NCBI GenBank assembly: GCA_964344255.1
Contig: CAYFMQ010000011.1
Coordinates: 1-64,000 of the forward strand
DNA length: 64,000 nucleotides
Source: JAJFIE01 sp964344255
GTDB lineage: Bacteria; Pseudomonadota; Alphaproteobacteria; Rhodospirillales; Casp-alpha2
Direction: 5' to 3'
Numbering within the stretch: position 1 is the first letter of the stretch; every line of letters starts with the position of its first letter. Shown here piece after piece: positions 36,987 through 46,417 of the stretch. A program made the position numbers and the translations under genes. The notes beneath the pieces were generated by a model. It had not been told where the DNA came from and ran no database searches. It saw only the letters and a list, made by a program, of their open reading frames with translations.

Positions 36987-39493
36987 CCGAGACCAAGAAC
37001 ACGGATAAAAAGGGCGAGAAACAAGAACTGTCCCGCCCCAAAAAGCTCGAGTTGAAGAAAACTGTCGAGACCGGACAGGTGCGTCAGAGCTTTTCGCATG
37101 GGCGGTCCAAAATGGTCCAGGTCGAAGTTCGTAAAAAAAGGACGTTTGCTCGTGATTCCGGCGGCAAGATGTCCGAGGTCAAGGGCGGAGAAGAGCACGA
37201 AAGCGTCTTTGTCTCACCCGGCGCTGAGGATGAAGCGTCAAAAGCTCCCGGCAAGCTGACCGAAAAGGAAAAAGAGGCCCGCGCCCGCGCTCTTGAGGAT
37301 GCTGCTGTTGCGGCGGAACGCGCCGAGGCCGAGGCCAAGGCTGCTGCGGAAGAAGCGGCGCGCAAGGCCGCCGAGGAACCTGAACCCGAACCGGAGCCAG
37401 AGCCCGAGCCGGAGCCGGAACCCGAGCCGGAACCGGTTGCCGAGGAACCGGAGCCCATTCCGGCCGTAGACCCATCCGTTATTCAGGCGGCTGAGGAAAA
37501 GCCCGAGGAAACCAAGCGCGCTGCGCCATCGAAAAAGTCGCAAAAACAGGATGCGGGTGCCGAGAAAAAACCCGCATCGCGGCGCGGCGGCGAAAAGCGC
37601 CGCAGGTCCGGCAAGCTGACAATCGCCGAGGCCCTGGGCGACGGTGAGGAAAGGGTACGTTCTCTCGCATCCGTCCGGCGGGCCAGGGAACGCCAAAAGG
37701 CTGCGATGCGGCAGGGTCCGATTGAGACCACGAAGATTGTGCGTGAAGTCATTATTCCTGAAACCATCACGGTGCAGGAACTGGCAAACAGAATGGCCGA
37801 ACGCGGAGCCGACGTTATCAAGGCCCTGATGAATATCGGAGTCATGGCGACGATCACGCAGACCATCGACGCTGATACGGCCGAACTGATCGTTACGGAA
37901 TTCGGCCATACCCTTAAACGTGTTTCCGAATCGGATGTGGAAGAAGGCTTGCGCGGAGATGACGATCCCGAAGAAAGCCTGCGTCCCCGGCCGCCGGTTG
38001 TTACGGTGATGGGCCATGTCGATCACGGCAAGACGTCCCTGCTGGACGCGCTACGAGAGACGGATATCGTGGCAGGTGAAGCTGGCGGCATCACCCAACA
38101 CATCGGCGCATACCAGGTGACGATGGAAGGTGGCGACCGGATCACCTTTATCGATACGCCTGGCCACGCCGCATTTACGGAAATGCGCTCACGCGGCGCA
38201 AAAGTAACGGATCTGGTCGTATTATGCGTGGCGGCTGACGACGGCGTCATGCCCCAGACCATTGAGGCAATCCATCATGCCAAGGCGGCGGAAGTTCCGT
38301 TGATTGTCGCCATCAACAAGATCGATGTTCCCGGCGCGGACCCCAACCGGGTAAAGACGGAACTGCTTCAGCACGAGGTTATTGTTGAGGACATGAGCGG
38401 TGAAACCCTTGCCGTCGAAGTGTCCGCCAAAGAAAAAACCAATCTCGACAAGCTGGAAGAGGCGATCCTGCTGCAGGCCGAAATTCTTGACCTCAAGGCG
38501 AATCCCGAGCGCCCGGCCGAGGGTGTTATTGTCGAGGCCCGGATGGAACAGGGCCGTGGCTCCGTGTCTACGGTTCTGGTGCAACGCGGCACCCTGCGTG
38601 TCGGCGACATTTTCGTTGCCGGTGCCGAGTGGGGCCGGGTGCGGGCATTGACGGACGATCATGGTAAGGTGGTGGACTCCGTCGGGCCGGGTCAGCCTGC
38701 CGAAGTCCTCGGCCTGAACGGCACGCCGTTTGCCGGCGATGAGGTTACGGCTGTCGAATCCGAAGCCCGGGCGCGAGAAATTACGGAATACCGTCAGCGT
38801 AGGCTCAAGGAAACGCAAGCCGCCAAGATCGCCCGCGGCACCCTCGAACAGATGTTCGAGAAAATCCAGCAGGGCGAGAAAGAAACGCTTCCGGTTGTCA
38901 TTAAGGGCGACGTTCATGGATCCGTTGAGGCCCTTGAGGGCGCCATTGAAAAACTGAATACGGACGAGGTCAGCGTTCATGTTCTTCACGGCGCCGTCGG
39001 CGGTATCAACGAATCGGATGTAACCCTCGCCAATGCATCGAACGCCCTGATCATCGGCTTCAACGTGCGGGCCAATCCGCAGGCCCGGAACATGGCGCGG
39101 CGTGACGGGGTTGAAATTCGTTACTATTCAATCATCTATGACGCCATCGATGACCTGAAGAAAGCCCTGTCGGGGATGCTGGCGCCTGAAATTCGCGAGA
39201 CGCTTATCGGCTACGCTGAAATCCGCGAAGTCTTCAACATCTCCAAGACCGGCAAGATTGCCGGCTGCATGGTGACGGAAGGCCTGGTCAAGCGCGGCGC
39301 CAAGGTTCGCCTGTTACGGGATGATGTTGTCATCCACGAAGGCGAGCTTAGCCAGCTGAGGCGTTTCAAGGACGATGTTAAGGAAGTCAAGGAAGGGACC
39401 GAATGCGGCATGGCGTTCGCGAACTATCAGGACATCCAGGTCGGCGATATCATTGAATGCTACGACGTGGAAGAAATCGCCCGAGAGCTTTGA
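36983..39493 (+). CDS. infB: Translation initiation factor IF-2
   Basis: 836 residues. The N-terminus is long and low-complexity, with Ala/Glu coils and an 11-fold alternating Pro-Glu run near residues 133-154 and a basic part (GGEKRRRSGK). The GTPase core has G1 VMGHVDHGKTSLLDALR (about 341-357), DTPGHAAFTEMRSRG, and NKIDVPGA, followed by the EF-Tu-like domains and the C-terminal initiator-tRNA domain (KTGKIAGCMVTEGLVKRGA). IF-2 brings fMet-tRNA to the 30S subunit and promotes subunit joining. The repeat run is in frame and shows no frameshift. Confidence 0.97.
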   Translation: MTETKNTDKKGEKQELSRPKKLELKKTVETGQVRQSFSHGRSKMVQVEVRKKRTFARDSGGKMSEVKGGEEHESVFVSPGAEDEASKAPGKLTEKEKEARARALEDAAVAAERAEAEAKAAAEEAARKAAEEPEPEPEPEPEPEPEPEPEPVAEEPEPIPAVDPSVIQAAEEKPEETKRAAPSKKSQKQDAGAEKKPASRRGGEKRRRSGKLTIAEALGDGEERVRSLASVRRARERQKAAMRQGPIETTKIVREVIIPETITVQELANRMAERGADVIKALMNIGVMATITQTIDADTAELIVTEFGHTLKRVSESDVEEGLRGDDDPEESLRPRPPVVTVMGHVDHGKTSLLDALRETDIVAGEAGGITQHIGAYQVTMEGGDRITFIDTPGHAAFTEMRSRGAKVTDLVVLCVAADDGVMPQTIEAIHHAKAAEVPLIVAINKIDVPGADPNRVKTELLQHEVIVEDMSGETLAVEVSAKEKTNLDKLEEAILLQAEILDLKANPERPAEGVIVEARMEQGRGSVSTVLVQRGTLRVGDIFVAGAEWGRVRALTDDHGKVVDSVGPGQPAEVLGLNGTPFAGDEVTAVESEARAREITEYRQRRLKETQAAKIARGTLEQMFEKIQQGEKETLPVVIKGDVHGSVEALEGAIEKLNTDEVSVHVLHGAVGGINESDVTLANASNALIIGFNVRANPQARNMARRDGVEIRYYSIIYDAIDDLKKALSGMLAPEIRETLIGYAEIREVFNISKTGKIAGCMVTEGLVKRGAKVRLLRDDVVIHEGELSQLRRFKDDVKEVKEGTECGMAFANYQDIQVGDIIECYDVEEIAREL

Positions 39494-39546
39494 TTACATT
39501 ATCAGGGCGTTTCATCGGACAGAGCACACGAGACTAGAGGTTCCAT

Positions 39547-39972
39547 ATGAGCGGACGGGGCGATAAGGCACCCAGCCAGCGCCAACTTCGTGTTGGCGAG
39601 GAAATACGCCATACGCTGGCGATGGTCCTGGAGCGCGGCGAACTGCGTGACCCGGGCCTGACGGGAGTCTCCATAACGGTTACGGAAGTGCGCGCCACGC
39701 CTGACCTGCGCCACGCCCATGTCTATGTGATGCCGCTCGGCGGGGGAGACAAGGAAACCGTCCTCCAGGCTTTGAACCGCGCACGCCCCTTTCTGCGCCA
39801 CCAGGTCTCCAAGGCGCTGACGCTTAAGTACTCGCCCGACCTGCATTTCGAGTTTGATGAAAGCTTCGACGAATCAAACCGGATCAGTACGCTGCTGCGT
39901 GATCCGCATGTTGCGCAGGATACGCAGGGGCCACACGATAACGACATAGCGTGCGACAAGGCGGACGGCTGA
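39547..39972 (+). CDS. rbfA: Ribosome-binding factor A
   Basis: 141 residues with one KH-like domain. Identifying features are PSQRQLRVGEEIRHTLAMVL, DPGLTGVSITVTEVRATPDL and the KYSPDLHFEFDESFDES segment, followed by a short extension. RbfA assists 16S 5'-end processing and cold adaptation. It follows infB by 53 bp and precedes truB by 5 bp, so translation is probably coupled. The start Met is directly followed by the Ser-Gly-Arg-Gly-Asp lead. Confidence 0.95.
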   Translation: MSGRGDKAPSQRQLRVGEEIRHTLAMVLERGELRDPGLTGVSITVTEVRATPDLRHAHVYVMPLGGGDKETVLQALNRARPFLRHQVSKALTLKYSPDLHFEFDESFDESNRISTLLRDPHVAQDTQGPHDNDIACDKADG

Positions 39973-39977
39973 GTCTC

Positions 39978-40919
39978 ATGGCGCGGCGACGCAAAGGCCG
40001 ACCGGTCAGCGGCTGGATCAATCTGGATAAACCGAAGGGTATTTCGTCTTCGCAGGCCGTCGGCGCCGTCAAACGCATTCTTGACGCCCGCAAGGCCGGC
40101 CACGGCGGAACGCTGGACCCGCTGGCGTCGGGCATCCTGCCTATCGCGCTGGGCGAGGCCACGAAAACCGTTTCTTATGCCATGGACGGCTCAAAAACAT
40201 ATGCCTTTACCATCTGTTGGGGCGAATCTAGAACGACCCTCGACAGTGAGGGCGATGTCATCGATACCAGTTCCGTTCGCCCGGAGAAGGACGCGATTTT
40301 GGAAGTCCTTGCCAATTTCACCGGTATTATTGACCAGATTCCACCAGTCTTTTCTGCCGTGAAAGTGGACGGTCAGCGCGCCTATAAGCTGGCACGCGAC
40401 AAAAAAGACGTGGAACTGAGCCCCAGGCAAGTTGAAATCCATAAAATTGAACTGGCAGACGTGCCCGACAATGATCATGCAAGCTTCATCGTTGATTGTG
40501 GAAAAGGTACTTATATCAGGAGCTTAGCACGGGATATCGCCGAGGCGCTTGGCACTTTGGGGTATGTTAGCGAACTGCGTAGAACCCGCGTCGGCCCATT
40601 TGAAGAAAAAACGGCGATTTCGCTGGATAAACTTGAATCACTGGGGCATAGTGCGCCGCCCGACGACGCAATCCTGCCTGTCGAGACCGTGCTGGACGAC
40701 ATCCCGGCACTGGCCCTGACAGAAAAGGAGGCACGGCAGCTTCGCCACGGACAATCGGTTTCGGCCTTAATCGTGGCTAATCGTTCACCACTAACCGGCA
40801 TCGAACAAGGTGATGTCATTTGTGCCATGAACGATGGACGGCTGGTTGCGTTGGCAGAATTTGCGGGTGGAGAAATTCGTCCCGTACGCGTTATGAACTA
40901 TGAAGACATATTGGAGTAG
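39978..40919 (+). CDS. truB: tRNA pseudouridine-55 synthase
   Basis: 313 residues from the ATG at 39978; a longer frame from 39951 lies inside rbfA. TruB isomerises U55 in the T arm of tRNAs. The catalytic Asp is at about residue 47 in GHGGTLDPLASGILPIALG, with the SRTTLDSEGDV and KGTYIRSLARDIAEALG motifs in place. The C-terminus includes a PUA-like segment. It is separated by only 3 bp from rpsO. Confidence 0.96.
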   Translation: MARRRKGRPVSGWINLDKPKGISSSQAVGAVKRILDARKAGHGGTLDPLASGILPIALGEATKTVSYAMDGSKTYAFTICWGESRTTLDSEGDVIDTSSVRPEKDAILEVLANFTGIIDQIPPVFSAVKVDGQRAYKLARDKKDVELSPRQVEIHKIELADVPDNDHASFIVDCGKGTYIRSLARDIAEALGTLGYVSELRRTRVGPFEEKTAISLDKLESLGHSAPPDDAILPVETVLDDIPALALTEKEARQLRHGQSVSALIVANRSPLTGIEQGDVICAMNDGRLVALAEFAGGEIRPVRVMNYEDILE

Positions 40920-40922
40920 ACG

Positions 40923-41192
40923 ATGTCGATTACACAAGAGCGCAAGCAAGAGCTCATCAAAGAGTATGCTGTAAAAGATGGCGACACGGGTTCGCCTGAG
41001 GTCCAGGTGGCCATCATTTCCGAACGGATCGCCAACCTGACCGACCACCTTAAAACCCACAAGAAAGACTACCATTCCCGACGTGGCCTTTTGATGCTCG
41101 TCGGTCAGCGCCGCCGCCTGCTGGATTATGTAAAATCCAAGGAAGTGAAGCGCTACGAGGACTTGATCAAGCGCCTCGGCCTTCGTCGCTAA
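40923..41192 (+). CDS. rpsO: 30S ribosomal protein S15
   Basis: 89 residues, the standard length. The sequence MSITQERKQELIKEYAVKDG opens it, and DTGSPEVQVAIISERIANLT and DYHSRRGLLMLVGQRRRLLDY are S15 hallmarks. It binds the central domain of 16S rRNA. In many Proteobacteria S15 can repress its own mRNA; I see no pseudoknot I can name here. A strong hairpin terminator (41223-41265) lies between rpsO and pnp, as in E. coli. Confidence 0.98.
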   Translation: MSITQERKQELIKEYAVKDGDTGSPEVQVAIISERIANLTDHLKTHKKDYHSRRGLLMLVGQRRRLLDYVKSKEVKRYEDLIKRLGLRR

Positions 41193-41222
41193 GCGATTAA
41201 GGATTAAGTGCAAAGGTAATGA

Positions 41223-41265
41223 ACCGGCGTCATAGGGAGCACCCTGCGCCGGTATTTGCCTTTTT
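41223..41265 (+). terminator. rpsO-pnp intergenic terminator/processing hairpin
   Basis: ACCGGCG (41223-41229) pairs with CGCCGGT (41247-41253), with an inner AGGG-AGCA-CCCT stem, and TTTTT follows at 41261-41265. It lies 30 bp after the rpsO stop. In Enterobacteria the same spot holds a leaky terminator. Confidence 0.65.
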
Positions 41266-41288
41266 AAGCGCCATTGCCATAACGCGCC

Positions 41289-41303
41289 GGGACGCTGTGT
41301 CCC
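41289..41303 (+). other. Hairpin in the pnp 5' leader
   Basis: GGGAC-GCTGT-GTCCC forms a 5-bp stem about 80 bp before the pnp ATG. PNPase in E. coli controls its own mRNA after RNase III cleaves a leader stem-loop. This could be a similar element, but the stem is short. Confidence 0.35.
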
Positions 41304-41383
41304 GTGGGCCATATGGAAGACAGGGCGCAGTGGCAAGACCGGAAAGGCCGGACTTGCCGGATGTATGTAAGGAAAGATGAGAT

Positions 41384-43522
41384 ATGTTCCAAGAATATCG
41401 TAAGGAAATTGAATGGGGTGGGCGTACGCTGACCCTCGAAACGGGCAAGGTTGCCCGACAGGCCGACGGCGCAGTCATTGCGACCTACGGCGGCACCAAG
41501 GTTCTCTGTGCCGTGACCGGCGAAAAGTCGCCGAAACCCGGTTTGGATTTCTTCCCGCTGACGGTCCACTACGTTGAGAAAGCTTACGCTGCCGGCAAGG
41601 TGCCGGGCGGTTTTTTCAAGCGTGAAGGCCGTCCCAGCGAAAAGGAAACACTGGTTTCCCGCCTGATCGACCGGCCGATCCGTCCGCTGTTCGTTAAAGG
41701 CTTCAAGAACGAAACCCAGGTTATCTGTCAGGTTCTGAGCCATGACATGGAAAACGATCCAGATGTTGTCGCCATGGTTGCGGCATCTGCCGCGCTGACA
41801 ATCTCCGGCCTGCCGTTCCTCGGCCCAATCGGCGCGGCGCGTGTCGGTTACATTGATGGTGAATATGTCCTGAACCCGCGCACGGATGAAATGGAGAACA
41901 GCGTTCTTGATCTCGTTCTTGCCGGCACCCAGGAAGGTGTTTTGATGGTTGAATCGGAGGCCAGTGAGCTTTCCGAAGACATCATGCTCGGAGCCGTTTC
42001 TTTCGGCCACAAGGAGTTCCAGTCCGTCATCGACGGCATCATTGATCTGGCGGAAGCCTGCGCCAAAGAGCCCATGGACCTGGCGGGTGAGCCGGAAGGC
42101 AAGGACGACATCGTCAGCCGTGTCGCTGCCGCTGCGGAAGCCGACCTGCGCGAGGCCTACAAGGAAACCGTCAAGCAGACTCGCCAGGAAAAAATCGGTG
42201 CAGTCAAAACCCAGGTTCTGGCTGATCTCGAAGCCGACGAAAGCCTTGATCAGGAACTGCTGGCCAAGGTCTTCGGCGAAGCTTTCAAGGAACTGGAAAG
42301 TCAGATTGTCCGCCGCGACATTCTCGATACGGGCAAACGCATCGATGGCCGCGATACAGCGACCGTTCGCCCGATTGCGTGTGAAGTCGGTGTTCTGCCG
42401 CGTGCACACGGTAGCGCCCTGTTCACCCGCGGCGAGACCCAGGCCCTGGTTGTTACAACCCTGGGCACCGGTCAGGACGAGCAGATCATTGATGCACTCG
42501 CCGGTGAATACCGCGAGCACTTCATGCTGCATTACAACTTCCCGCCCTATTCCGTGGGCGAAGCCGGGCGTTTCGGTTTCACGGGACGGCGCGAAGTCGG
42601 TCACGGCAAGCTGGCCTGGCGGGCCGTTCATCCGTTGCTGCCGAGCAAGGAAGATTTCCCCTACACGATCCGGGTGGTTTCCGAGATTACGGAATCGAAC
42701 GGTTCTTCTTCCATGGCTAGTGTCTGCGGTTCCTCGCTGTCGATGATGGATGCCGGCGTGCCCCTGTCCAGCCCGGTGGCTGGGATCGCCATGGGCCTGA
42801 TCAAGGAAGGTGACGAGTTCGCCGTCCTTTCGGATATCCTGGGTGATGAAGATCACCTTGGTGACATGGATTTTAAGGTTGCCGGCACCAATGACGGTAT
42901 CACGTCCCTGCAGATGGATATCAAGATCACGTCCATCACGGAAGAGATCATGCAGATCGCCCTCAATCAGGCGCGTGACGGCCGGATGCATATCCTTGGC
43001 GAAATGTCTAACGCCCTGACCCAGGCGCGTGACGGCGTGAGCGAAAACGCACCGCGTATCACGACCCTTACCATCAACAAGGACAAGATCCGTGACGTCA
43101 TCGGCCCGGGCGGCAAGATGATCCGCGAGATCTGTGAGACCACCGGCGCCAAGATCGATATCGAAGATGATGGCACCGTCAAGGTTGCTGCCGTTGATGA
43201 ACAGGCCGCCGCCGCTGCGGTTGACTGGATCAAGGGTATTACGGCTGAACCGGAAGTTGGCGTCATTTACACCGGCAAGGTTGTGAAAACCGTCGACTTC
43301 GGCGCTTTCGTCAACTTCATGGGCACCCGCGACGGGCTGGTTCATATCTCCGAGATGAAGAACCACCGCGTCGAGAAGGTGACTGATGTCGTCAATGTCG
43401 GAGACGAGGTCAAGGTCAAGCTGATCGGCATTGATGACCGGGGCAAGGTGAAGCTTTCCATGAAGGTCGTTGATCAGGAAACCGGTGAGGAAATCACCGA
43501 AGACAAGGCTAAAGAAGACTAA
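41384..43522 (+). CDS. pnp: Polyribonucleotide nucleotidyltransferase (PNPase)
   Basis: 712 residues. Two RNase PH-like domains are present (FPLTVHYVEKAYAAGKVPGG and AHGSALFTRGETQALVVTT). A KH domain (TINKDKIRDVIGPGGKMIREI, given by its ends) and an S1 domain (VKTVDFGAFVNFMGTRDGLVHIS region) follow, as expected. PNPase degrades RNA 3' to 5' with phosphate and adds tails in the RNA degradosome. The ATG at 41384 follows a GATGAGAT stretch. The 191-bp leader carries the hairpins listed separately. It ends the rimP-pnp block. Confidence 0.97.
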   Translation: MFQEYRKEIEWGGRTLTLETGKVARQADGAVIATYGGTKVLCAVTGEKSPKPGLDFFPLTVHYVEKAYAAGKVPGGFFKREGRPSEKETLVSRLIDRPIRPLFVKGFKNETQVICQVLSHDMENDPDVVAMVAASAALTISGLPFLGPIGAARVGYIDGEYVLNPRTDEMENSVLDLVLAGTQEGVLMVESEASELSEDIMLGAVSFGHKEFQSVIDGIIDLAEACAKEPMDLAGEPEGKDDIVSRVAAAAEADLREAYKETVKQTRQEKIGAVKTQVLADLEADESLDQELLAKVFGEAFKELESQIVRRDILDTGKRIDGRDTATVRPIACEVGVLPRAHGSALFTRGETQALVVTTLGTGQDEQIIDALAGEYREHFMLHYNFPPYSVGEAGRFGFTGRREVGHGKLAWRAVHPLLPSKEDFPYTIRVVSEITESNGSSSMASVCGSSLSMMDAGVPLSSPVAGIAMGLIKEGDEFAVLSDILGDEDHLGDMDFKVAGTNDGITSLQMDIKITSITEEIMQIALNQARDGRMHILGEMSNALTQARDGVSENAPRITTLTINKDKIRDVIGPGGKMIREICETTGAKIDIEDDGTVKVAAVDEQAAAAAVDWIKGITAEPEVGVIYTGKVVKTVDFGAFVNFMGTRDGLVHISEMKNHRVEKVTDVVNVGDEVKVKLIGIDDRGKVKLSMKVVDQETGEEITEDKAKED

Positions 43523-43532
43523 TCCGCTTTAA

Positions 43533-43589
43533 GTGTCAGTTTCCGCCCTGCCGGTATCTCATCCAGGTGTCGACAGGGCGGGATGACAC
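43533..43589 (+). other. Long imperfect hairpin after pnp
   Basis: GTGTCA (43533-43538) pairs with TGACAC (43584-43589), and CCGCCCTG (43543-43550) with CAGGGCGG (43574-43581). A short AT-rich T tract follows (TTTATTCTTCTT), so it may end or stabilise the pnp transcript. Confidence 0.45.
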
Positions 43590-43703
43590 GGTTTATTCTT
43601 CTTCCCGATTTGGATATGGTTCCTGCAGGGGGAGCTGTGTATAAGTCGGATACGAGCCCCAATAACATTGCCGGAAAGGCGTAAGTTGAAGGAAGCTGGT
43701 TCC

Positions 43704-44222
43704 TTGGCGCAAAAAAATCAATACTCAAAAGAAGACATTCTTTCCTGTGGCCGTGGCGAATTGTTCGGCCCCGGCAATGCCCAATTGCCTTTACCGCCGA
43801 TGTTGATGTTCGACCGGATCACGGAAATCAACGATTTAGGCGGCGTTTACGAAAAAGGCATTATCAAGGCCGAATTCGATATCACGCCCGATTTGTGGTT
43901 TTTCGATTGCCACTTTCAGGGCGATCCCGTCATGCCTGGCTGTCTTGGCTTGGACGCCTTGTGGCAACTGCTCGGCTTTTATCTCGGCTGGACGGGCGCG
44001 CCGGGTCACGGTCGAGCCCTGGGTGTGGGCGAGGTCAAGTTCACCAACCAGGTCCAGCCCCATTGCAAGCTGGTTACCTACCAGGTTGACGTCAAACGGG
44101 TTATGAGCCGCCAGATCACGCTGGGCTTCGGTGACGGTGAAATGCGCGTCGATGGTGAATTGGCCTATGAAGCCAAGAATTTACGGGTTACCCTAGTACC
44201 GGAAGGTATGACGGAAGAGTGA
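43704..44222 (+). CDS. fabA: 3-hydroxydecanoyl-ACP dehydratase/isomerase
   Basis: 172 residues from a TTG at 43704. This start places the catalytic His and Asp at residues 70 and 84 (HFQGDPVMPGC and LGLDALWQ), the same as in E. coli FabA. TTGs at 43686 and 43668 are alternatives, and an AAGGA site lies about ten bases upstream of the chosen one. FabA makes the cis double bond of unsaturated fatty acids. It is followed by fabB 7 bp later, the expected pair. No pseudogene sign. Confidence 0.94.
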   Translation: MAQKNQYSKEDILSCGRGELFGPGNAQLPLPPMLMFDRITEINDLGGVYEKGIIKAEFDITPDLWFFDCHFQGDPVMPGCLGLDALWQLLGFYLGWTGAPGHGRALGVGEVKFTNQVQPHCKLVTYQVDVKRVMSRQITLGFGDGEMRVDGELAYEAKNLRVTLVPEGMTEE

Positions 44223-44229
44223 GATAAGA

Positions 44230-45450
44230 ATGAGACGAGCTGTTGTCACCGGTATGGGAATTGTTTCGCCGATTGGTAATACGCTTGGCGATGTTACCGA
44301 CAGCCTGCGCGAAGGGCGTTCCGGAATCGTGTTCTGCGATGAGTATGCTGAACGCGGGTTTCGCAGCCATGTTCATGGTGCGCCTGTGATTGATCTTGAT
44401 GCTCGAATAGACCGTAAGCTTCGCCGCTTCATGGGTGATGGCGCAGCGTACAACTACGTTGCCATGGAAGATGCTATTGCCGATGCGGGCCTTAGCGAGG
44501 CGGAGGTTTCCAGCGAAAGAACCGGCCTTGTTATGGGTTCAGGCGGGCCGTCGACATCAGCGCTCGTCAATGCTGCGGATACAGCGCGTGAGAAAGGCGC
44601 CAAACGGGTTGGCCCGTACGCGGTTCCCAAGGCAATGTGTTCGACCAACTCCGCAAATATGGCGACTGCATTCAAGATGCATGGCCTGAGCTATTCGATT
44701 TCTTCCGCCTGCTCCACAAGCGCGCATTGCGTTGGCAACGCGGCGGAGCTCGTGCAATGGGGCAAGCAGGATATCGTTTTTGCCGGTGGCGGCGAGGAAC
44801 TGCACTGGACGTTGACGGTGCTTTTCGATGCGATGGGCGCACTATCATCCAAGTATAATGATACGCCTGAACGGGCGTCTCGTCCGTTTGATGCGGACCG
44901 GGATGGCTTCGTCATTGCGGGCGGCGCGGGGGTCGTTGTGGTCGAGGAGCTGGAACACGCCAAAGCCCGAGGCGCCAAGATTTATGGCGAAATCGTTGGC
45001 TACGGCGCGACGTCCGATGGTGTCGATATGGTTGCCCCTTCCGGAGAGGGGGGACAGCGCTGTATGCGTATTGCAACCGAATCGCTCGGCAATAAAAAAG
45101 TTGATTATATTAATGCCCACGGCACCTCAACGCCGGCGGGCGATATGATTGAAATCAAGTCTATTCAGGAAGTGTTTGGCGATCATCGGCCCTATATTTC
45201 ATCGACCAAATCCTTGACCGGTCACTCGCAAGGGGCGACGGGTGTTCACGAGATCATCTACTCCCTGTTGATGCTGGATAACGATTTCATTGCCGCTTCG
45301 GCCAATGTTGAAACACTCGACCCGGAAGCTGGCGACGCCGCCATCGTGACCGAGCGGATCGATAAAGCAGGACTCAATTGTGTCATGAGTAACAGTTTTG
45401 GATTTGGCGGTACGAATGCGTCGCTTGCTTTCACACGTTACGAGAACTGA
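44230..45450 (+). CDS. fabB: 3-oxoacyl-ACP synthase I (KAS I)
   Basis: 406 residues. The nucleophile Cys is near residue 161 (SISSACSTSAHC), and the two catalytic His lie in NAHGTSTPAGD and KSLTGHSQGATG. KAS I extends cis-3-decenoyl-ACP formed by FabA and so commits carbon to unsaturated lipids. It starts 7 bp after fabA, and fabI follows, so the three form an operon-like block. FabF is not in the window. Confidence 0.96.
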   Translation: MRRAVVTGMGIVSPIGNTLGDVTDSLREGRSGIVFCDEYAERGFRSHVHGAPVIDLDARIDRKLRRFMGDGAAYNYVAMEDAIADAGLSEAEVSSERTGLVMGSGGPSTSALVNAADTAREKGAKRVGPYAVPKAMCSTNSANMATAFKMHGLSYSISSACSTSAHCVGNAAELVQWGKQDIVFAGGGEELHWTLTVLFDAMGALSSKYNDTPERASRPFDADRDGFVIAGGAGVVVVEELEHAKARGAKIYGEIVGYGATSDGVDMVAPSGEGGQRCMRIATESLGNKKVDYINAHGTSTPAGDMIEIKSIQEVFGDHRPYISSTKSLTGHSQGATGVHEIIYSLLMLDNDFIAASANVETLDPEAGDAAIVTERIDKAGLNCVMSNSFGFGGTNASLAFTRYEN

Positions 45451-45510
45451 GAAGCCAATAACGGATGACAGCTTGTGTCAGGAACTGAAAGAATGAAAAC
45501 CGGAGATCAA

Positions 45511-46320
45511 ATGGCATCAAGCGGCGCAGGCCTTATGACAGGAAAGCGCGGCATCATCATGGGTGTTGCGAATGATCACTCCATTGCCTGGGGGATTGCC
45601 CGTAACCTTGCCGCCCATGGCGCTGATCTTGCCTTTACCTACCAAGGCGAAGCGCTGGAAAAACGGGTCCGGCCCCTGGCTGAATCCGTCGGCTCCGATT
45701 TGCTGTTTCCCTGCGACGTTGAACATGATTCCTCCATTAACGAAGCTTTCGAAGCCGTTGCCGATGCCTGGTCGACCGTCGATTTTGTTGTCCATGCCAT
45801 TGCCTATTCCGACAAGGATGAACTGAACGGCCGGTATGTCGAAACGTCGCGGGATAACTTCCAGCGCACCATGGATGTCTCCTGCTATTCATTCACGGCG
45901 ACGGCCCGGGCTGCGGCCACCGTTATGCCGGAAGGCGGCAGCCTTCTGACCCTTTCCTTCTCCGGTTCGGAGCGCGTCGTTCCGAATTATAACGTCATGG
46001 GTGTTGCCAAGGCCGCCCTTGAAGCGAGCGTCCGCTATCTTGCCTCGGATCTGGGTGGGCAGGGCATACGCGTGAACGCCATATCCGCCGGCCCTGTCAG
46101 GACACTGGCAGGCAGCGCCGTGGCCGGCGCGCGGCATATTTTCCGCTGGAGCCAGGACCACGCGCCCCTGAAGCGCAATGCCGGACTTGAAGATATCGGC
46201 GGTTCAGCCCTATATCTGCTAAGCGATCTTGCGAATGGCGTAACCGGTGAGGTCCACCATGTGGACAGCGGGTACAATATCGTTGGAATCCCCGCCCCGG
46301 AGCCCAAAGTCGAAGGGTAA
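45511..46320 (+). CDS. fabI: Enoyl-ACP reductase (NADH)
   Basis: 269 residues from the ATG at 45511, which has GGAG five bases upstream; starts at 45493 and 45475 are also possible. The short-chain reductase fold is clear with GVANDHSIAWGIA (nucleotide binding), the FabI hallmark AIAYSDKDELNG, and the Y-x6-K pair in PNYNVMGVAKAALEAS. FabI completes each elongation cycle and is the triclosan target family. It closes the fabA-fabB-fabI run, and a 97-bp AT-rich gap leads to irr. Confidence 0.95.
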   Translation: MASSGAGLMTGKRGIIMGVANDHSIAWGIARNLAAHGADLAFTYQGEALEKRVRPLAESVGSDLLFPCDVEHDSSINEAFEAVADAWSTVDFVVHAIAYSDKDELNGRYVETSRDNFQRTMDVSCYSFTATARAAATVMPEGGSLLTLSFSGSERVVPNYNVMGVAKAALEASVRYLASDLGGQGIRVNAISAGPVRTLAGSAVAGARHIFRWSQDHAPLKRNAGLEDIGGSALYLLSDLANGVTGEVHHVDSGYNIVGIPAPEPKVEG

Positions 46321-46417
46321 AATAAACCCTTACATTTTGAATGGCTTTATGCTAAGCAGTGATTTCTAGTTTAAAAACATTATAAACTATTTCAGAATTC
46401 AAGGATCAATAACGACC

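Noticed and set aside
37376..37442. Tandem repeat in infB as a mutational hotspot or CRISPR-like array
   Set aside because: Short alternating Pro-Glu codons in frame inside the IF-2 N-terminal domain; no spacer structure.
37084..37458. Ser/Gly-rich minus-strand frame in the infB Pro-Glu region
   Set aside because: A direct mirror of the Pro-Glu run of IF-2, low complexity, no start context.
41264..43366. A 700-codon open frame on the minus strand opposite pnp
   Set aside because: GC-rich codon bias of the real gene leaves the antisense frame open. Its translation has no family-like pattern, and pnp on the plus strand explains the region fully.
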